A DNA stretch of 64,000 nucleotides from positions 44,042-108,041 of the forward strand of contig NZ_JACAKB010000012.1 of NCBI RefSeq assembly GCF_030326305.1. Direction: 5' to 3'. Made by a program: the position numbers and the translations under genes. This document shows positions 8,106-16,357 of this stretch, in pieces; position 1 is the stretch's first letter; each line of letters starts with the position of its first letter. The notes beneath the pieces are model-generated. The model was not told the DNA's origin. It searched no databases and saw only the letters and a program-made list of their open reading frames with translations. The DNA is from Myroides odoratimimus. Lineage in GTDB: Bacteria > Bacteroidota > Bacteroidia > Flavobacteriales > Flavobacteriaceae.

Positions 8106-9317
8106 TTATTTTTTTAATAAATAATTAACCTCTCGCCCACCTAACTCTACAACATCAGTTAATATTTTATCTATCGCATCTTCTGTATTTTTAATACTCT
8201 CTAAAAAAAACAAGTTTTCCTTGACACGTTGATGGACAAATTTACTTTCTTTTTTAATAATATCAACAATAATGGGATAAAATTTAACATTATTACTTTC
8301 TAATTGCTCTAAATATTGAATTTTCACAATATAATCTTCTCCGGTTTCTTTTAATGTAACCCCCTCAATTGCAATATCATTAAAGTTTTTATGATTTTCT
8401 GGTATACTTATATATGATTCTATTGTATTATCTGTGTAATTTTTATTAATCAACGCGGAAACTGATATTAAAAGACTCCTAAAAACAATATTTCTACTAT
8501 ATTCTCTATCATAATCCCCCTGATAATGTCCTGCTTCAAATAATATAGTAGGTATTCCCTGTGCTTGACAATAATCACCAATACAATTTATATTAAAACC
8601 ATCATCAAACCTTCCTACCTGTCCAGGAATAACCTTTTGAAGCTCTTCATTCATCACTACGATTAATCTGATTGCTTCTAAACGATTATCATTAACTTCT
8701 CTCTCCTCATTATAAGAAGGTGCTAAAAAAGATATTGTAGCAGGCTTACCTGTATCTCCTACACCAAATATAGTTCGTTGATCATGTAAGTTAAAAGCAT
8801 AGTCTGGCGTATACTCTTCTAACAAGGTTCTAAGTAATCTACTTTCTGGTTGAGTAAGGTTAATAGAGTCTCTATTAAGGTCAACTTGATTCGCATTTAC
8901 ACGAGTATAATAATGAGCTCCATCAGGGTTTAAAATAGGGACTATATAAAAGGTAAACTTAGTATACCACTCTTTAATAAAACTCTCTTTTTCTTGATTA
9001 AGTAAATGAAGAAAATCCAGTACTGCTTTTGTTGTTGTAGATTCATTTCCGTGCATCTGAGACCACATAAAAATGCGTGTAGTTCCCACACCCCAAGTTA
9101 CTGTTTTTATCGATCTCCCTTCTACTGATTTTCCTTTCTCCTCAACTTTGAACTTTTGGTTTAAGTCATTTAAAAAATCACTAATCATGTCAGCTGTCAC
9201 ATATCTACCTGACACACATTTATTCGTATAGTTTTCTACTAAAAAGTTATAGTCCATCCCTTGATTATTATATGATGTTACAAATGTAAATAACTTATCT
9301 TTCACATCTGTAAACAA
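8106..9317 (-). CDS. M14-family zinc carboxypeptidase
   Basis: A 403-residue protein. Zinc ligands are visible: His89 and Glu92 in QMHGNEST, and His178 in FNLHDQR; the catalytic Glu261 lies in LFEAGHYQ. Other family features are PILNPDG and VDLNRD. It removes C-terminal residues or hydrolyses amide bonds in peptides or small conjugates; cytosolic members act in peptidoglycan or peptide recycling. There is no signal peptide, so a cytosolic site is likely. The C-terminal 110 residues form an extra domain seen in Bacteroidota members. Its upstream region overlaps the array of regulator sites before the divergent XRE gene. Confidence 0.85.
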   Translation of the reverse strand: MFTDVKDKLFTFVTSYNNQGMDYNFLVENYTNKCVSGRYVTADMISDFLNDLNQKFKVEEKGKSVEGRSIKTVTWGVGTTRIFMWSQMHGNESTTTKAVLDFLHLLNQEKESFIKEWYTKFTFYIVPILNPDGAHYYTRVNANQVDLNRDSINLTQPESRLLRTLLEEYTPDYAFNLHDQRTIFGVGDTGKPATISFLAPSYNEEREVNDNRLEAIRLIVVMNEELQKVIPGQVGRFDDGFNINCIGDYCQAQGIPTILFEAGHYQGDYDREYSRNIVFRSLLISVSALINKNYTDNTIESYISIPENHKNFNDIAIEGVTLKETGEDYIVKIQYLEQLESNNVKFYPIIVDIIKKESKFVHQRVKENLFFLESIKNTEDAIDKILTDVVELGGREVNYLLKK

Positions 9318-9580
9318 TTTAAAGAAGATCCTTGTTTACAAAAGTAACACAATTAAAGCATGACGACTAACACTAACACTTTAGAAGTTTACAAAGCTAA
9401 ACACGGTTGTTTAATTACTTAATATTCAATACTTAAAATAGCTTTACATGAATATAAACTTCAATATTGTTTACAATTATATTTATGTATACATTTGTAA
9501 TATAGCAAACAGTATTACATTTGTAAACACTAAAACTATTTACTTCTATAAACAAAATACTATGGATAACTTTGTAAACA
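9307..9580. repeat. Array of TTTGTAAAC/GTTTACAAA sites between M14 and XRE genes
   Basis: At least six matches to a 9-bp motif occur in about 270 bp: CTGTAAAC near 9308-9315, GTTTACAAA near 9334-9342, GTTTACAAA at 9387-9395, GTTTACAAT at 9469-9477, TTGTAAAC at 9521-9528 and TTTGTAAAC at 9571-9579. Some are self-symmetric (TTACAttTGTAA at 9516-9527). They occupy both the promoter of the XRE regulator and the start region of the divergent carboxypeptidase, so autoregulation plus control of the neighbour is the simplest reading. Confidence 0.5.
9490..9523 (+). promoter_or_regulatory. Promoter of the XRE regulator
   Basis: TTTG at 9494-9497, 18 bp, then TACATTTG at 9516-9523 fits the Bacteroidota consensus TTG/TAnnTTTG. 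A second TACATTTG lies at 9490-9497, partly forming the first element. A start point near 9530 gives a roughly 30-base leader to the ATG at 9562. The element overlaps the TTTGTAAAC repeats. Confidence 0.5.
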
Positions 9581-10080
9581 GACTTGAATTTATACTTCAC
9601 AACTATGACTACTCTGCCTCTTCTTTTGCAGACAAAGTTGGTGTGCAAAGATCTAGTTTATCTCATCTTTTGTCAGGTAGAAATAAACCTAGTTTAGACT
9701 TTATTTTAAAAATAAATGAAGCTTTTCCTGAGCTAAGTTTGGAATGGTTAATCAAAGGAACAGGTAATTATTTAGAGAAAGACAATACCACTACTATCAC
9801 TAAAATAATCCAAACTCCTCCTTCTACTCCAATGACTACTCCTTACTCAACGGATCTTTTTTCTAGTGAAAAAGAGGAAGAAATCCCCCCTTCTTTTTCA
9901 GAAAAAAAGGAGAGTAAAGTCTCTGAAAAAATGGATCAAATTCAAGAACCAAAACAAGAAAATAGCACTGAGAATATTCTCCCTCCTTTTCCCTTTGGAA
10001 CAAATAAAGGAGACATAGAACAAGTGGTTATTTTTTATAAAGACGGAACATTTAGCCAGTTTAAACCACGTGAATTTTAA
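9562..10080 (+). CDS. XRE-family helix-turn-helix regulator
   Basis: Start at the ATG 9562 (MDNFVNRLEFIL); the frame upstream contains promoter elements and is not translated. The 172-residue protein has an N-terminal HTH_XRE domain (residues 1-65) with the recognition pattern SFADKVGVQRSSLSHLLSGRNKPSLDFILKI. The rest is a Ser/Thr/Glu-rich linker (about 75-140) and a short conserved C-terminal strand ending IEQVVIFYKDGTFSQFKPREF. This architecture (XRE domain, disordered linker, short 'YKDGTF' tail) is common in Flavobacteriia with unknown targets. The array of TTTGTAAAC sites surrounding its start suggests it represses itself. Confidence 0.8.
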   Translation: MDNFVNRLEFILHNYDYSASSFADKVGVQRSSLSHLLSGRNKPSLDFILKINEAFPELSLEWLIKGTGNYLEKDNTTTITKIIQTPPSTPMTTPYSTDLFSSEKEEEIPPSFSEKKESKVSEKMDQIQEPKQENSTENILPPFPFGTNKGDIEQVVIFYKDGTFSQFKPREF

Positions 10081-10129
10081 TCCTTATCAAGTATTAAAAA
10101 TTGCCTCTCTATGTGTCTAATATTTGATT

Positions 10130-10137
10130 TATCTTTG
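10130..10137 (+). promoter_or_regulatory. TATCTTTG -7 element before the methyltransferase gene
   Basis: TATCTTTG matches TAnnTTTG and is 22 bp upstream of the ATG at 10160. No good TTG element is at the expected spacing, so it is a half-match only. Confidence 0.35.
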
Positions 10138-10159
10138 AAGTAAAGTTGAGCTAGAAAAA

Positions 10160-10828
10160 ATGATAAAGAGAATCCTAAGTTACTTTACTCCTATTATAGA
10201 AAAGAAAATCCCCTCAAAAGTTAGTCAGCAATTAGAAGTGACTTGGATAGATGGTCATCTCGTAGTAGACACCAAGCATACTAACTACTCTTATGGAAAT
10301 TTAGAAAAGGTATTAAAGAATGGACTCAGTTTTATTGGTTTTGAAAAAATCAAAAATATGGACAAGGTGCTTATCCTTGGTCTAGGTGCAGGCGGAGTTT
10401 TAAAAACACTAAGAGATGAGGTAAAATACCTTAACGCTATTGATAGTGTTGAACTAGATGAAGCTATTTTATTTATTGGAAAAAAGTACTTCGGTATCGA
10501 GCAATACAGTGCAAACCACACTATTCACAATATAGATGCTTTTGAATTTGTCTTGCGTTCTAAAGAACAGTATGATTTAATCATCATAGATATCTTCCAA
10601 GATGCTAAAATGCCAGACTTCTTATTTGAACGATATTTTGTTGAGCAAATTCAAAAAATATTGAACCCCAAAGGCTTTATCTTATTTAATACCATTGTAT
10701 TGACAGAAGAAGATGAAAATCGAAATGAACAGTTTTATACTTTATTTCCTAAAGAAAACTATTCTATCCGTTCTTATCCTAAACAACAAAAATACAATGC
10801 ACTCCTTACGATAAAGAAACTACAATAG
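10160..10828 (+). CDS. Spermidine-synthase-like class I methyltransferase fold protein
   Basis: A 222-residue protein with the nucleotide-binding glycine motif VLILGLGAGGVLK (about residues 70-82), the acidic strand end VELDEA, a later DAFEFV, and YDLIIIDIFQD, all in the order of spermidine-synthase-like SAM-dependent enzymes. It is shorter than true spermidine synthases (about 280 residues) and lacks their N-terminal strand domain in full, so it may be a methyltransferase or a SAM-binding protein of unknown substrate. It follows the XRE gene by 80 bp on the same strand and precedes a GNAT gene. Confidence 0.7.
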   Translation: MIKRILSYFTPIIEKKIPSKVSQQLEVTWIDGHLVVDTKHTNYSYGNLEKVLKNGLSFIGFEKIKNMDKVLILGLGAGGVLKTLRDEVKYLNAIDSVELDEAILFIGKKYFGIEQYSANHTIHNIDAFEFVLRSKEQYDLIIIDIFQDAKMPDFLFERYFVEQIQKILNPKGFILFNTIVLTEEDENRNEQFYTLFPKENYSIRSYPKQQKYNALLTIKKLQ

Positions 10829-10878
10829 TTACTATACTTTAATTAGATAAACTATGTTTTTCTAATATCACAAATAAG

Positions 10879-10886
10879 TATCTTTG
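10879..10886 (+). promoter_or_regulatory. TATCTTTG -7 element before the GNAT-like gene
   Basis: TATCTTTG matches TAnnTTTG, 30 bp upstream of the ATG at 10916; the -33 position has TTT rather than TTG. Confidence 0.4.
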
Positions 10887-10915
10887 TAATCCTGAGTTTA
10901 TAAAAACGAAATAAA

Positions 10916-12034
10916 ATGATTGAAATTAGAGAAGCTAAAACGAATCAAGAAATTAAAGAATTCGTTAAGTTCCCTTTTAAACTATATAAAGACAATAAGT
11001 ACTGGGTTCCTTCTATGATCAAAGAAGAAATCAAAAGTTTTGATAGAAACAATGATATCTTCAAGACTGTAGATGTTCACTTTTACCTAGCTTATAAAAA
11101 CAATGAAATCGTAGGACGAGTTGCTTGTTGTATCAACTGGACAGAGGTAAAAGATCTACACAAATCTAAAGTTCGCTTCGGATGGTTAGAAATGATTGAT
11201 GATATAGAAGTGACCAAAGCTTTAATAGACACTGTGATCGCATTCGGAAAAAGTCAAAATATGGAATATATAGAAGGTCCTATGGGATTCTCTAATATGG
11301 ATAAGGCAGGAATGCTAACTAAAGGATTTGACTATATAGCCACTATGATAGGATTATACAACTTCGAGTATTATCCAAAACATATGCAGCAACTTGGTTT
11401 TACACCTGAGGCTGAATGGCTTGAGTATAAACTCAATATTTCTAAATTCGACAAACCAAAAATAGACAAGATGTCTTCTATTATCAAAACGAGATATAAG
11501 GTCAAAGTATTAGAGTTTAAAACAATAAAAGAACTAATGCCTTATGTTGATGAGATGTTTGCTCTATTAAATAAGACTTATGCAGACTTACAAAGCTTTG
11601 TTCCTATAGAGTCGTTCCAAGTAGAGCATTATAAAAAGAAGTATTTACAGTTCATTCATCCAGACTATATCTCTTGTATTATGGATGAAAACAATAAAAT
11701 GATTGCTTTTGCCATTACAATGCCTTCTTTTTCTAGAGCTTTTCAAAAGGCAAATGGGAAACTATTTCCTTTTGGTTTTTGGCATTTACTACAAGCGATT
11801 AAGAAAAACAGTCACGCAGAGTTCTATTTAATTGGTGTAGATCCAGAATATAGAAACAAAGGAGTTACTGCAGTAATTTTTGAAGAGATATACAAGTGTT
11901 TTACAAAGCACAATATCACATTCGTGGAAACTAATCCCCTATTGGTTGAAAACAATAAGATTCAACAGTTGTGGAAACAATTAGATCCAGAGATTCACAA
12001 AGAACGCAAAACATATCGATTAGATATTCAATAA
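10916..12034 (+). CDS. GNAT-like N-acyltransferase, two-lobed, substrate unknown
   Basis: A 372-residue protein starting MIEIREAKTNQEIKEFVKFPF. The first half carries the sequence VACCINWTEV and EGPMGFSNMDKAGML; the second half contains the acetyl-CoA-binding GNAT block FYLIGVDPEYRNKGVTAVIF (around residue 310). Proteins of this length and order are widespread and uncharacterised in Flavobacteriia. No neighbours hint at a substrate. It is a single-gene unit followed by a good terminator at 12041-12073. Confidence 0.65.
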   Translation: MIEIREAKTNQEIKEFVKFPFKLYKDNKYWVPSMIKEEIKSFDRNNDIFKTVDVHFYLAYKNNEIVGRVACCINWTEVKDLHKSKVRFGWLEMIDDIEVTKALIDTVIAFGKSQNMEYIEGPMGFSNMDKAGMLTKGFDYIATMIGLYNFEYYPKHMQQLGFTPEAEWLEYKLNISKFDKPKIDKMSSIIKTRYKVKVLEFKTIKELMPYVDEMFALLNKTYADLQSFVPIESFQVEHYKKKYLQFIHPDYISCIMDENNKMIAFAITMPSFSRAFQKANGKLFPFGFWHLLQAIKKNSHAEFYLIGVDPEYRNKGVTAVIFEEIYKCFTKHNITFVETNPLLVENNKIQQLWKQLDPEIHKERKTYRLDIQ

Positions 12035-12040
12035 AAATAC

Positions 12041-12073
12041 AAGACTAATAGAACCTACTATTAGTCTTTTTTT
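12041..12073 (+). terminator. Intrinsic terminator of the 10916-12034 gene
   Basis: AAGACTAATAG (12041-12051), six-base loop, CTATTAGTCTT (12058-12068) followed by a T-run to 12073. Confidence 0.8.
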
Positions 12074-12339
12074 ATTTATTAACTTTAAAATCGTCTGATA
12101 ATCAGTATCATTTGTTTTATTATTTATCTCTCTTACTAGATCAGTACTAAATCCTTTATAACAAAGGGCTTACCCCTCTTAGTATAAATAAAAACAAAGT
12201 ATAGTTATAGCTAATAACAATTACTTTTTATCAATAAAATCTATTTAAACTTGTCAAAACATCAAACTTTTTGTATTTTTACAAAAATCAAATTTATTTA
12301 ATCAAGCTTATTTAGCTATTTTATTAAAAGAGATATTCC

Positions 12340-12403
12340 ATAGAAACACAATATTCGTTTCTATTTTTTTACTTTCAAATCAAAGGTTTATACCTTTTCT
12401 TTT
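12340..12403 (+). terminator. Two tandem terminator-like hairpins in the GNAT-racemase leader
   Basis: First stem 8 bp with nine-base loop and T-run 12364-12370; second stem 6 bp with four-base loop and U-rich tract 12398-12405. They stand between a possible promoter around 12268-12287 and the start codon at 12454. Confidence 0.45.
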
Positions 12404-12453
12404 TTGTCTTCATCTTTTCTGTAAAGCCTAAATAAGCATATAAACATTTTTTT

Positions 12454-12897
12454 ATGCTTTCAATTCATAAAATAGACAAACACACCTCTACAAACGAATC
12501 ACAGATCAAAGAATATGTAGACTTTCTATACATTCATTTAGAACAATATGGTGACGAAAAACAAGATATCGAAAAAGCAATTCACTACGCTCTTTCTTAT
12601 GATAATAAACCAGGAGGGTTTGTATTAGTTGCCAAAAACCAAGATGCTAAAATTGTTGGTATTACAGTCTTATTAGACACATTAATGGGAGGCTTCATTC
12701 CTGAGCATATTCTTGTCTATATTGCAATAGACTCAAGCGTACGTGGTCAAGGTTTAGGAGGCCAATTAATAGACAAACTAAAACAAGAAGCTCATGGATC
12801 TATCGCACTACATGTAGATAAAGATAATCCTGCTCAAAACTTATATGAAAGAAAAGGATTTGAGAAAAAATACATAGAAATGAGATTAACAAAATAG
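12454..12897 (+). CDS. GNAT family N-acetyltransferase linked to racemase
   Basis: A 147-residue cytosolic protein with the standard GNAT fold: strand GFVLVAKNQDAKIVGITVLLDT, then VYIAIDSSVRGQGLGGQLIDKLK holding the acetyl-CoA pyrophosphate loop (RGQGLGGQ, about residues 97-104), and the terminal DKDNPAQNLYERKGFEKK. It acetylates a small amine. The stop is 4 bp before the start of the racemase gene, so the pair is one operon and the acetyltransferase may act on an amino acid of D-configuration or a racemase-related substrate; this is inference from context. Confidence 0.8.
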   Translation: MLSIHKIDKHTSTNESQIKEYVDFLYIHLEQYGDEKQDIEKAIHYALSYDNKPGGFVLVAKNQDAKIVGITVLLDTLMGGFIPEHILVYIAIDSSVRGQGLGGQLIDKLKQEAHGSIALHVDKDNPAQNLYERKGFEKKYIEMRLTK

Positions 12898-12901
12898 GAA
12901 G

Positions 12902-13981
12902 ATGGCTTATATAACATTAAATCAAAGTAAATTAAAACACAATTACAACAAACTAGATACCTTATTTCAGGAGAAAGAGATACATTGGGCTGTTGTAGGT
13001 AAATTACTTTGTGGTGATGAGACCTTCCTTAGAGAGGTTTTGGTATTAAACCCTCAACAAATATGTGACTCTAGAGTTTCTAATTTAAAAATGATCAAAC
13101 AAATTGATCCTGCAATAGAAACCATTTATATTAAACCTGCTCCTAATGGCAGTATTGAAGAGATTATTGAATATGCTGATATCAGTTTTAATACAGAACT
13201 AGAGACGATAAAACTTCTTTCAGAAGAAGCTCAACGTCAAAACACTGTACATAAAATTGTTATTATGGTAGAACTTGGCGAACTGAGAGAAGGTGTTCTA
13301 AGAGAAGAACTAATCGATTTCTATAGCCAAGTCTTTAACCTACCTAATATTGATATTATTGGGCTAGGAACTAATCTTACTTGTATGTATGGTGTATTAC
13401 CTAATAATGATAAGTTAATACAGCTAACGCTATTTAGAGACTTACTAGAGCTTAAATTTAAAAAACAAATCCCCTATTTATCGGGAGGTGCATCTGTAAC
13501 TCTTCCTTTAATATTAAATGAAACTATCCCAACAGCTATTAATCACTTTAGAATTGGAGAGACCTTATTTATGGGAACCAATGCCTATGACAATGTAGCT
13601 TATCCTGATTTTGAACAGAATATCTTTATGCTTCATGCTGAAATCATTGAGTTATATGAAAAACCAATGATGCCTGAAGGAGAATTCGGTCTGAAAATGA
13701 CAGGAGAGAAAGTAGAATTAGCTCCAGAATGGGAAAATAGCGTTAATTATCGCGCAATTATAGATCTCGGATTATTAGATATAGAAGAGGATCATATCAC
13801 TCCTACTAATGCGAAACAACAATTCGTTGGGTCTAGTTCTGATATGATGGTTATGGATCTAGGAGATAATCCTGATAAATTAAAAGTAGGTGACACTATC
13901 TCATTCTATATGAGCTATATGGGAATTCTTAGAATTATGAATTCTAATTATGTTGAAAAAAGAGTAATTGGTAAAGAGTAA
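12902..13981 (+). CDS. Alanine/ornithine-racemase-family PLP enzyme
   Basis: A 359-residue fold-type III PLP protein. The cofactor lysine is Lys34 in HWAVVGKLLCGD, within the conserved N-terminal strand region, and the barrel continues with ELGELREGVL, LGTNLTCMYG and YLSGGASVTLPL. The C-terminal beta domain begins near residue 245. This pattern matches the YhfX/ornithine-racemase branch rather than canonical Alr, which carries an A-V-V-K-A-N-A-Y-G motif. The likely reaction is racemisation of a free amino acid. It overlaps nothing but follows the GNAT gene by 4 bp, indicating a shared transcript and related chemistry. Confidence 0.8.
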   Translation: MAYITLNQSKLKHNYNKLDTLFQEKEIHWAVVGKLLCGDETFLREVLVLNPQQICDSRVSNLKMIKQIDPAIETIYIKPAPNGSIEEIIEYADISFNTELETIKLLSEEAQRQNTVHKIVIMVELGELREGVLREELIDFYSQVFNLPNIDIIGLGTNLTCMYGVLPNNDKLIQLTLFRDLLELKFKKQIPYLSGGASVTLPLILNETIPTAINHFRIGETLFMGTNAYDNVAYPDFEQNIFMLHAEIIELYEKPMMPEGEFGLKMTGEKVELAPEWENSVNYRAIIDLGLLDIEEDHITPTNAKQQFVGSSSDMMVMDLGDNPDKLKVGDTISFYMSYMGILRIMNSNYVEKRVIGKE

Positions 13982-14018
13982 TTCCTTTATTCGTAAATTA
14001 AAATCATGTTAAAAAAAA

Positions 14019-14047
14019 TTGATTAAGAATTCTCTTAATTACATTTG
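14019..14047 (+). promoter_or_regulatory. Promoter of tatA
   Basis: TTG (14019-14021), 18-bp spacer, TACATTTG (14040-14047): an exact match to the flavobacterial consensus. A start point near 14054 makes the ATG at 14076 the first usable start and rules out translation from 14019. Confidence 0.75.
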
Positions 14048-14075
14048 TTTTCCTCAATCAAAACATCTTTACAAT

Positions 14076-14315
14076 ATGGTTTCAACAATTATCCCATTAG
14101 GCGGAGTAGCTCCTTCTGAATTAATAGTTGTTGTTGCAATAGCTTTATTACTTTTTGGTGGAAAGAAAATTCCAGAATTAATGAAGGGACTTGGAACAGG
14201 AATTAAAGAATTCAAACAAGCTACAAGAGAAACAAATACAACTAATGCTATTGCAAATGAGCATGCTCAAGAGCCAAAAAGCAATGTTGATTCGACAAAC
14301 GAACCTATTAAATAA
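14076..14315 (+). CDS. tatA: Twin-arginine translocase subunit TatA/E
   Basis: A 79-residue protein, start set by the promoter at 14019-14047. It has one N-terminal transmembrane segment ([14 protein letters not shown]), the conserved Phe-Gly hinge, then the amphipathic helix [20 protein letters not shown] and a hydrophilic tail. TatA proteins polymerise to form the channel for folded proteins across the inner membrane. It is a stand-alone gene; tatC is not in the window. The sequence begins with a short extra-membrane stretch [15 protein letters not shown], usual for Bacteroidota TatA. Confidence 0.93.
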   Translation: MVSTIIPLGGVAPSELIVVVAIALLLFGGKKIPELMKGLGTGIKEFKQATRETNTTNAIANEHAQEPKSNVDSTNEPIK

Positions 14316-14327
14316 GGGGTTTTAAGC

Positions 14328-14362
14328 AAAAAAAAGGGATATAGTACATATCCCTTTTTTTT
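14328..14362. terminator. Bidirectional terminator between tatA and purC
   Basis: AAGGGATAT (14334-14342), five-base loop, ATATCCCTT (14348-14356), extended by A-run on the left and T-run on the right; it ends the convergent genes tatA and purC. Confidence 0.85.
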
Positions 14363-14368
14363 TGCTTC

Positions 14369-15052
14369 TTATCTCAAGAACTCCTTTTCTAAGTCTAATG
14401 GAGCGATATAAACATTGTCCTTATACACTCTCATATTACCTCCAGAAATTTCGTCTATTAAAATAATATCATTTGTAGCTTTATCTCTTCCAAATTCTAA
14501 TTTGATATCATATAACTCTAAGTTTTTAGTAGCTAATTCATCCTTTATAATTTGGCAAATCTCTTTAGTACGAGATTTTAAAATTGTATATTCTTCTTTT
14601 GATAATATACCTAACATTTCTAATGCATCGTCAGAAATAGTTGGATCAGCTCTTTCATCATCTTTAATAGTTACTTCTACGAAGCTATCTAATGGTTGAC
14701 CCTCTGTACAATAAGCGCCATATCTTCTAAAGAAACTTCCTACCGCTCTATAGCGACAGATTACTTCTAATCCTTTTCCAAAAGGTATAGCCTCTTTTAC
14801 AACCATTGATACATCCTCTATATCAGCAGAAACATAATGTGTAGGTACATTTTTTTGTGCTAAAACTTCAAAGAAGTGTTTTGTCATTTTTAGTCCACTC
14901 TTACCTGCTCCATCGATAGTTAATCCTACTGTATTAGCACCTGGATCGAATACACCATCTTCTCCTGTTACATCATCTTTAAACTTTAAAAGAACTTGAT
15001 TGTTTGATAGACTATATACATCTTTAGTCTTTCCTTGATACTTTAATGTCAT
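14369..15052 (-). CDS. purC: Phosphoribosylaminoimidazole-succinocarboxamide synthase
   Basis: Catalyses the ATP-dependent joining of aspartate to CAIR to give SAICAR, a step of purine biosynthesis. The 227-residue protein is the short bacterial form: YQGKTKDVYSL at the N-terminus (ATP-binding), ICRYRAVGSFFRRYG in the middle, DDERADPTI and the C-terminal LEFGRDKATNDIILIDEISGG. All key residues appear present. It is a single-gene unit here; other purine genes are not adjacent. Confidence 0.95.
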   Translation of the reverse strand: MTLKYQGKTKDVYSLSNNQVLLKFKDDVTGEDGVFDPGANTVGLTIDGAGKSGLKMTKHFFEVLAQKNVPTHYVSADIEDVSMVVKEAIPFGKGLEVICRYRAVGSFFRRYGAYCTEGQPLDSFVEVTIKDDERADPTISDDALEMLGILSKEEYTILKSRTKEICQIIKDELATKNLELYDIKLEFGRDKATNDIILIDEISGGNMRVYKDNVYIAPLDLEKEFLR

Positions 15053-15160
15053 TGTGTGTTAGTGTTGTTATTAAAGCTCAAAAATAAGACAAATGTCCCA
15101 ACTCTAACTATTTTTCAGAAACTTTATTTATAACAACAATAATCAAAACTAAACAACATA

Positions 15161-15193
15161 AAAAAAGCTGAAAGTATTCATTACTTTCAGCTT
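15161..15193 (-). terminator. Terminator of the OmpA-type gene
   Basis: AAGCTGAAAGTA (15165-15176), five-base loop, TACTTTCAGCTT (15182-15193); on the minus strand followed by a T-tract from the A-run at 15161-15166. Confidence 0.8.
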
Positions 15194-15213
15194 CTTATAT
15201 TTATACTTATCGT

Positions 15214-15948
15214 TTAAATAAGGTCAAAATCACATCTTCTATTTTCTGATCTCCCACTTGGATAACTACCTTCTTTAGGTGGTACGTTCTGGTATACAGT
15301 TTCAACTAATTTTAATAATCTTGAAGGAGAAATTCCTTTCATGATCATATAATTAATAACTCTATCAGCTCTTCTATCAGCTAACCATTCGTCATATCTA
15401 GCATTACCTCTAGTATCAAAATACACGTGCACTCTTACTCTAGCCTCTCTGTTATTATACATATAAGATACTATCTCATCTACAGATGCTTTATTATCAG
15501 CATTTAAATAAGAACTATTAAAGTCGTAATAAAAAGAAGGCAACGTAGAGCTGTCATAGTTTTGATTAGAAGTTCTAGATGTATTATAATCCCCACTCGC
15601 TATTGTATAGCTCTTATTTTGAGTTTCTTGTACACTCGTTAAACCAAAATTGGCTACTACACCATTGTCCATTTGATTCAGAAGAACCTCTGCTTTACTA
15701 TAATTCTTTGCTGCTGTAGATACTTTATGAATGTCTGCCATTCTCTTAGGCTCGAATACATAAACCCCATCTGTAGAAGTGTACACTGTAGCAATTCTAT
15801 CACCCTTATCATTAAAAAACGTTACTTCTCCTTCTGCTATTGGATTATTTGTTTTTTTATCAAATACTCTACCTTCTACTTTCTGAGCAGACATAGACAT
15901 AAATCCAAATAAAGAAAATCCTAAAGTAATTAATTGTAATTTTTTCAT
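15214..15948 (-). CDS. OmpA-family outer membrane/periplasmic protein
   Basis: Start at the ATG 15946-15948 (MKKLQLITLGFSLFGFMSMSAQ), giving a clean signal peptide. The 244-residue protein then has a CarboxypepD_reg-like strand domain (about 23-90, VEGRVFDKKTNNPIAEG) and a C-terminal OmpA-like peptidoglycan-associating domain, beginning with DFNSSYLNADNKASVDEIVSYM and ending SGRSENRRCDFDL. The spacing between the 'D.....L' helix and the 'R.D.V..Y....GI....L' motif matches OmpA domains that bind diaminopimelate in peptidoglycan. Its task is structural or adhesive; no neighbour informs further. Confidence 0.82.
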   Translation of the reverse strand: MKKLQLITLGFSLFGFMSMSAQKVEGRVFDKKTNNPIAEGEVTFFNDKGDRIATVYTSTDGVYVFEPKRMADIHKVSTAAKNYSKAEVLLNQMDNGVVANFGLTSVQETQNKSYTIASGDYNTSRTSNQNYDSSTLPSFYYDFNSSYLNADNKASVDEIVSYMYNNREARVRVHVYFDTRGNARYDEWLADRRADRVINYMIMKGISPSRLLKLVETVYQNVPPKEGSYPSGRSENRRCDFDLI

Positions 15949-15975
15949 ATCATTCAAGTGTAAACAAATAAACAT

Positions 15976-16357
15976 TGTTATAGCTCTTAGACAAAACTAC
16001 ACATTATTTTATAATTTTTAACATTATAGCTCTTTAATTTAAAGCAACGAGCACTGTTTTTGAATTTTAAATAAAAAAAAATCAGTATATCAAAAACAAC
16101 AATATCTTTTATTGTAATTTAAATTAAAAAAATCAAACATTAAGCTATACTTGTCAGTTATTGTTAATTTACAAAGCCATTATTATTGATTTCACTTTCA
16201 AAAAAGAAACATTATTAGTAGTTGTACTTCTAAATAATGAATTCAATAAAAAATCCCTTTATATAGATGAAAATAGTATAAAAAAAACAGTTTTTGAGAA
16301 TTATTTCAATCAATTATATAATTTTATACCTATACAATATATTTAATTAAGAATATA
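15976..16357. other. AT-rich gene-poor stretch
   Basis: No convincing gene. A 61-codon frame from a TTG at 16161 exists but has biased AT-rich codons and no family resemblance. The stretch ends at the small gene starting 16358. Confidence 0.4.

Larger units (their letters stand above)
12035..12453. other. Long leader region before the GNAT-racemase pair
   Basis: A 419-bp gap. After the terminator of the preceding gene it contains an inverted repeat TTTTTGTA/TACAAAAA at 12268-12287, then two hairpins each followed by a U-rich tract: ATAGAAAC (12340-12347)/GTTTCTAT (12357-12364) with seven Ts, and AAAGGT (12382-12387)/ACCTTT (12392-12397) followed by TCTTTTTT. No coding frame. The tandem terminator-like hairpins 50-110 bp upstream of the ATG at 12454 suggest either a short untranslated RNA or an attenuated leader. 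Confidence 0.45.

Noticed and set aside
9307-9580. Possible CRISPR-like repeats (TTTGTAAAC words)
   Set aside because: Spacing is irregular, orientation mixed and the units are only 9 bp; they are regulatory sites, not a CRISPR array.
9433-9648. 71-codon frame on the minus strand
   Set aside because: Antisense to the XRE promoter and gene, composed of repeated operator sequence; not a gene.
16161-16346. 61-codon frame with a TTG start
   Set aside because: Low-complexity AT-driven composition and no ribosome-binding or promoter signal; kept only as spacer.
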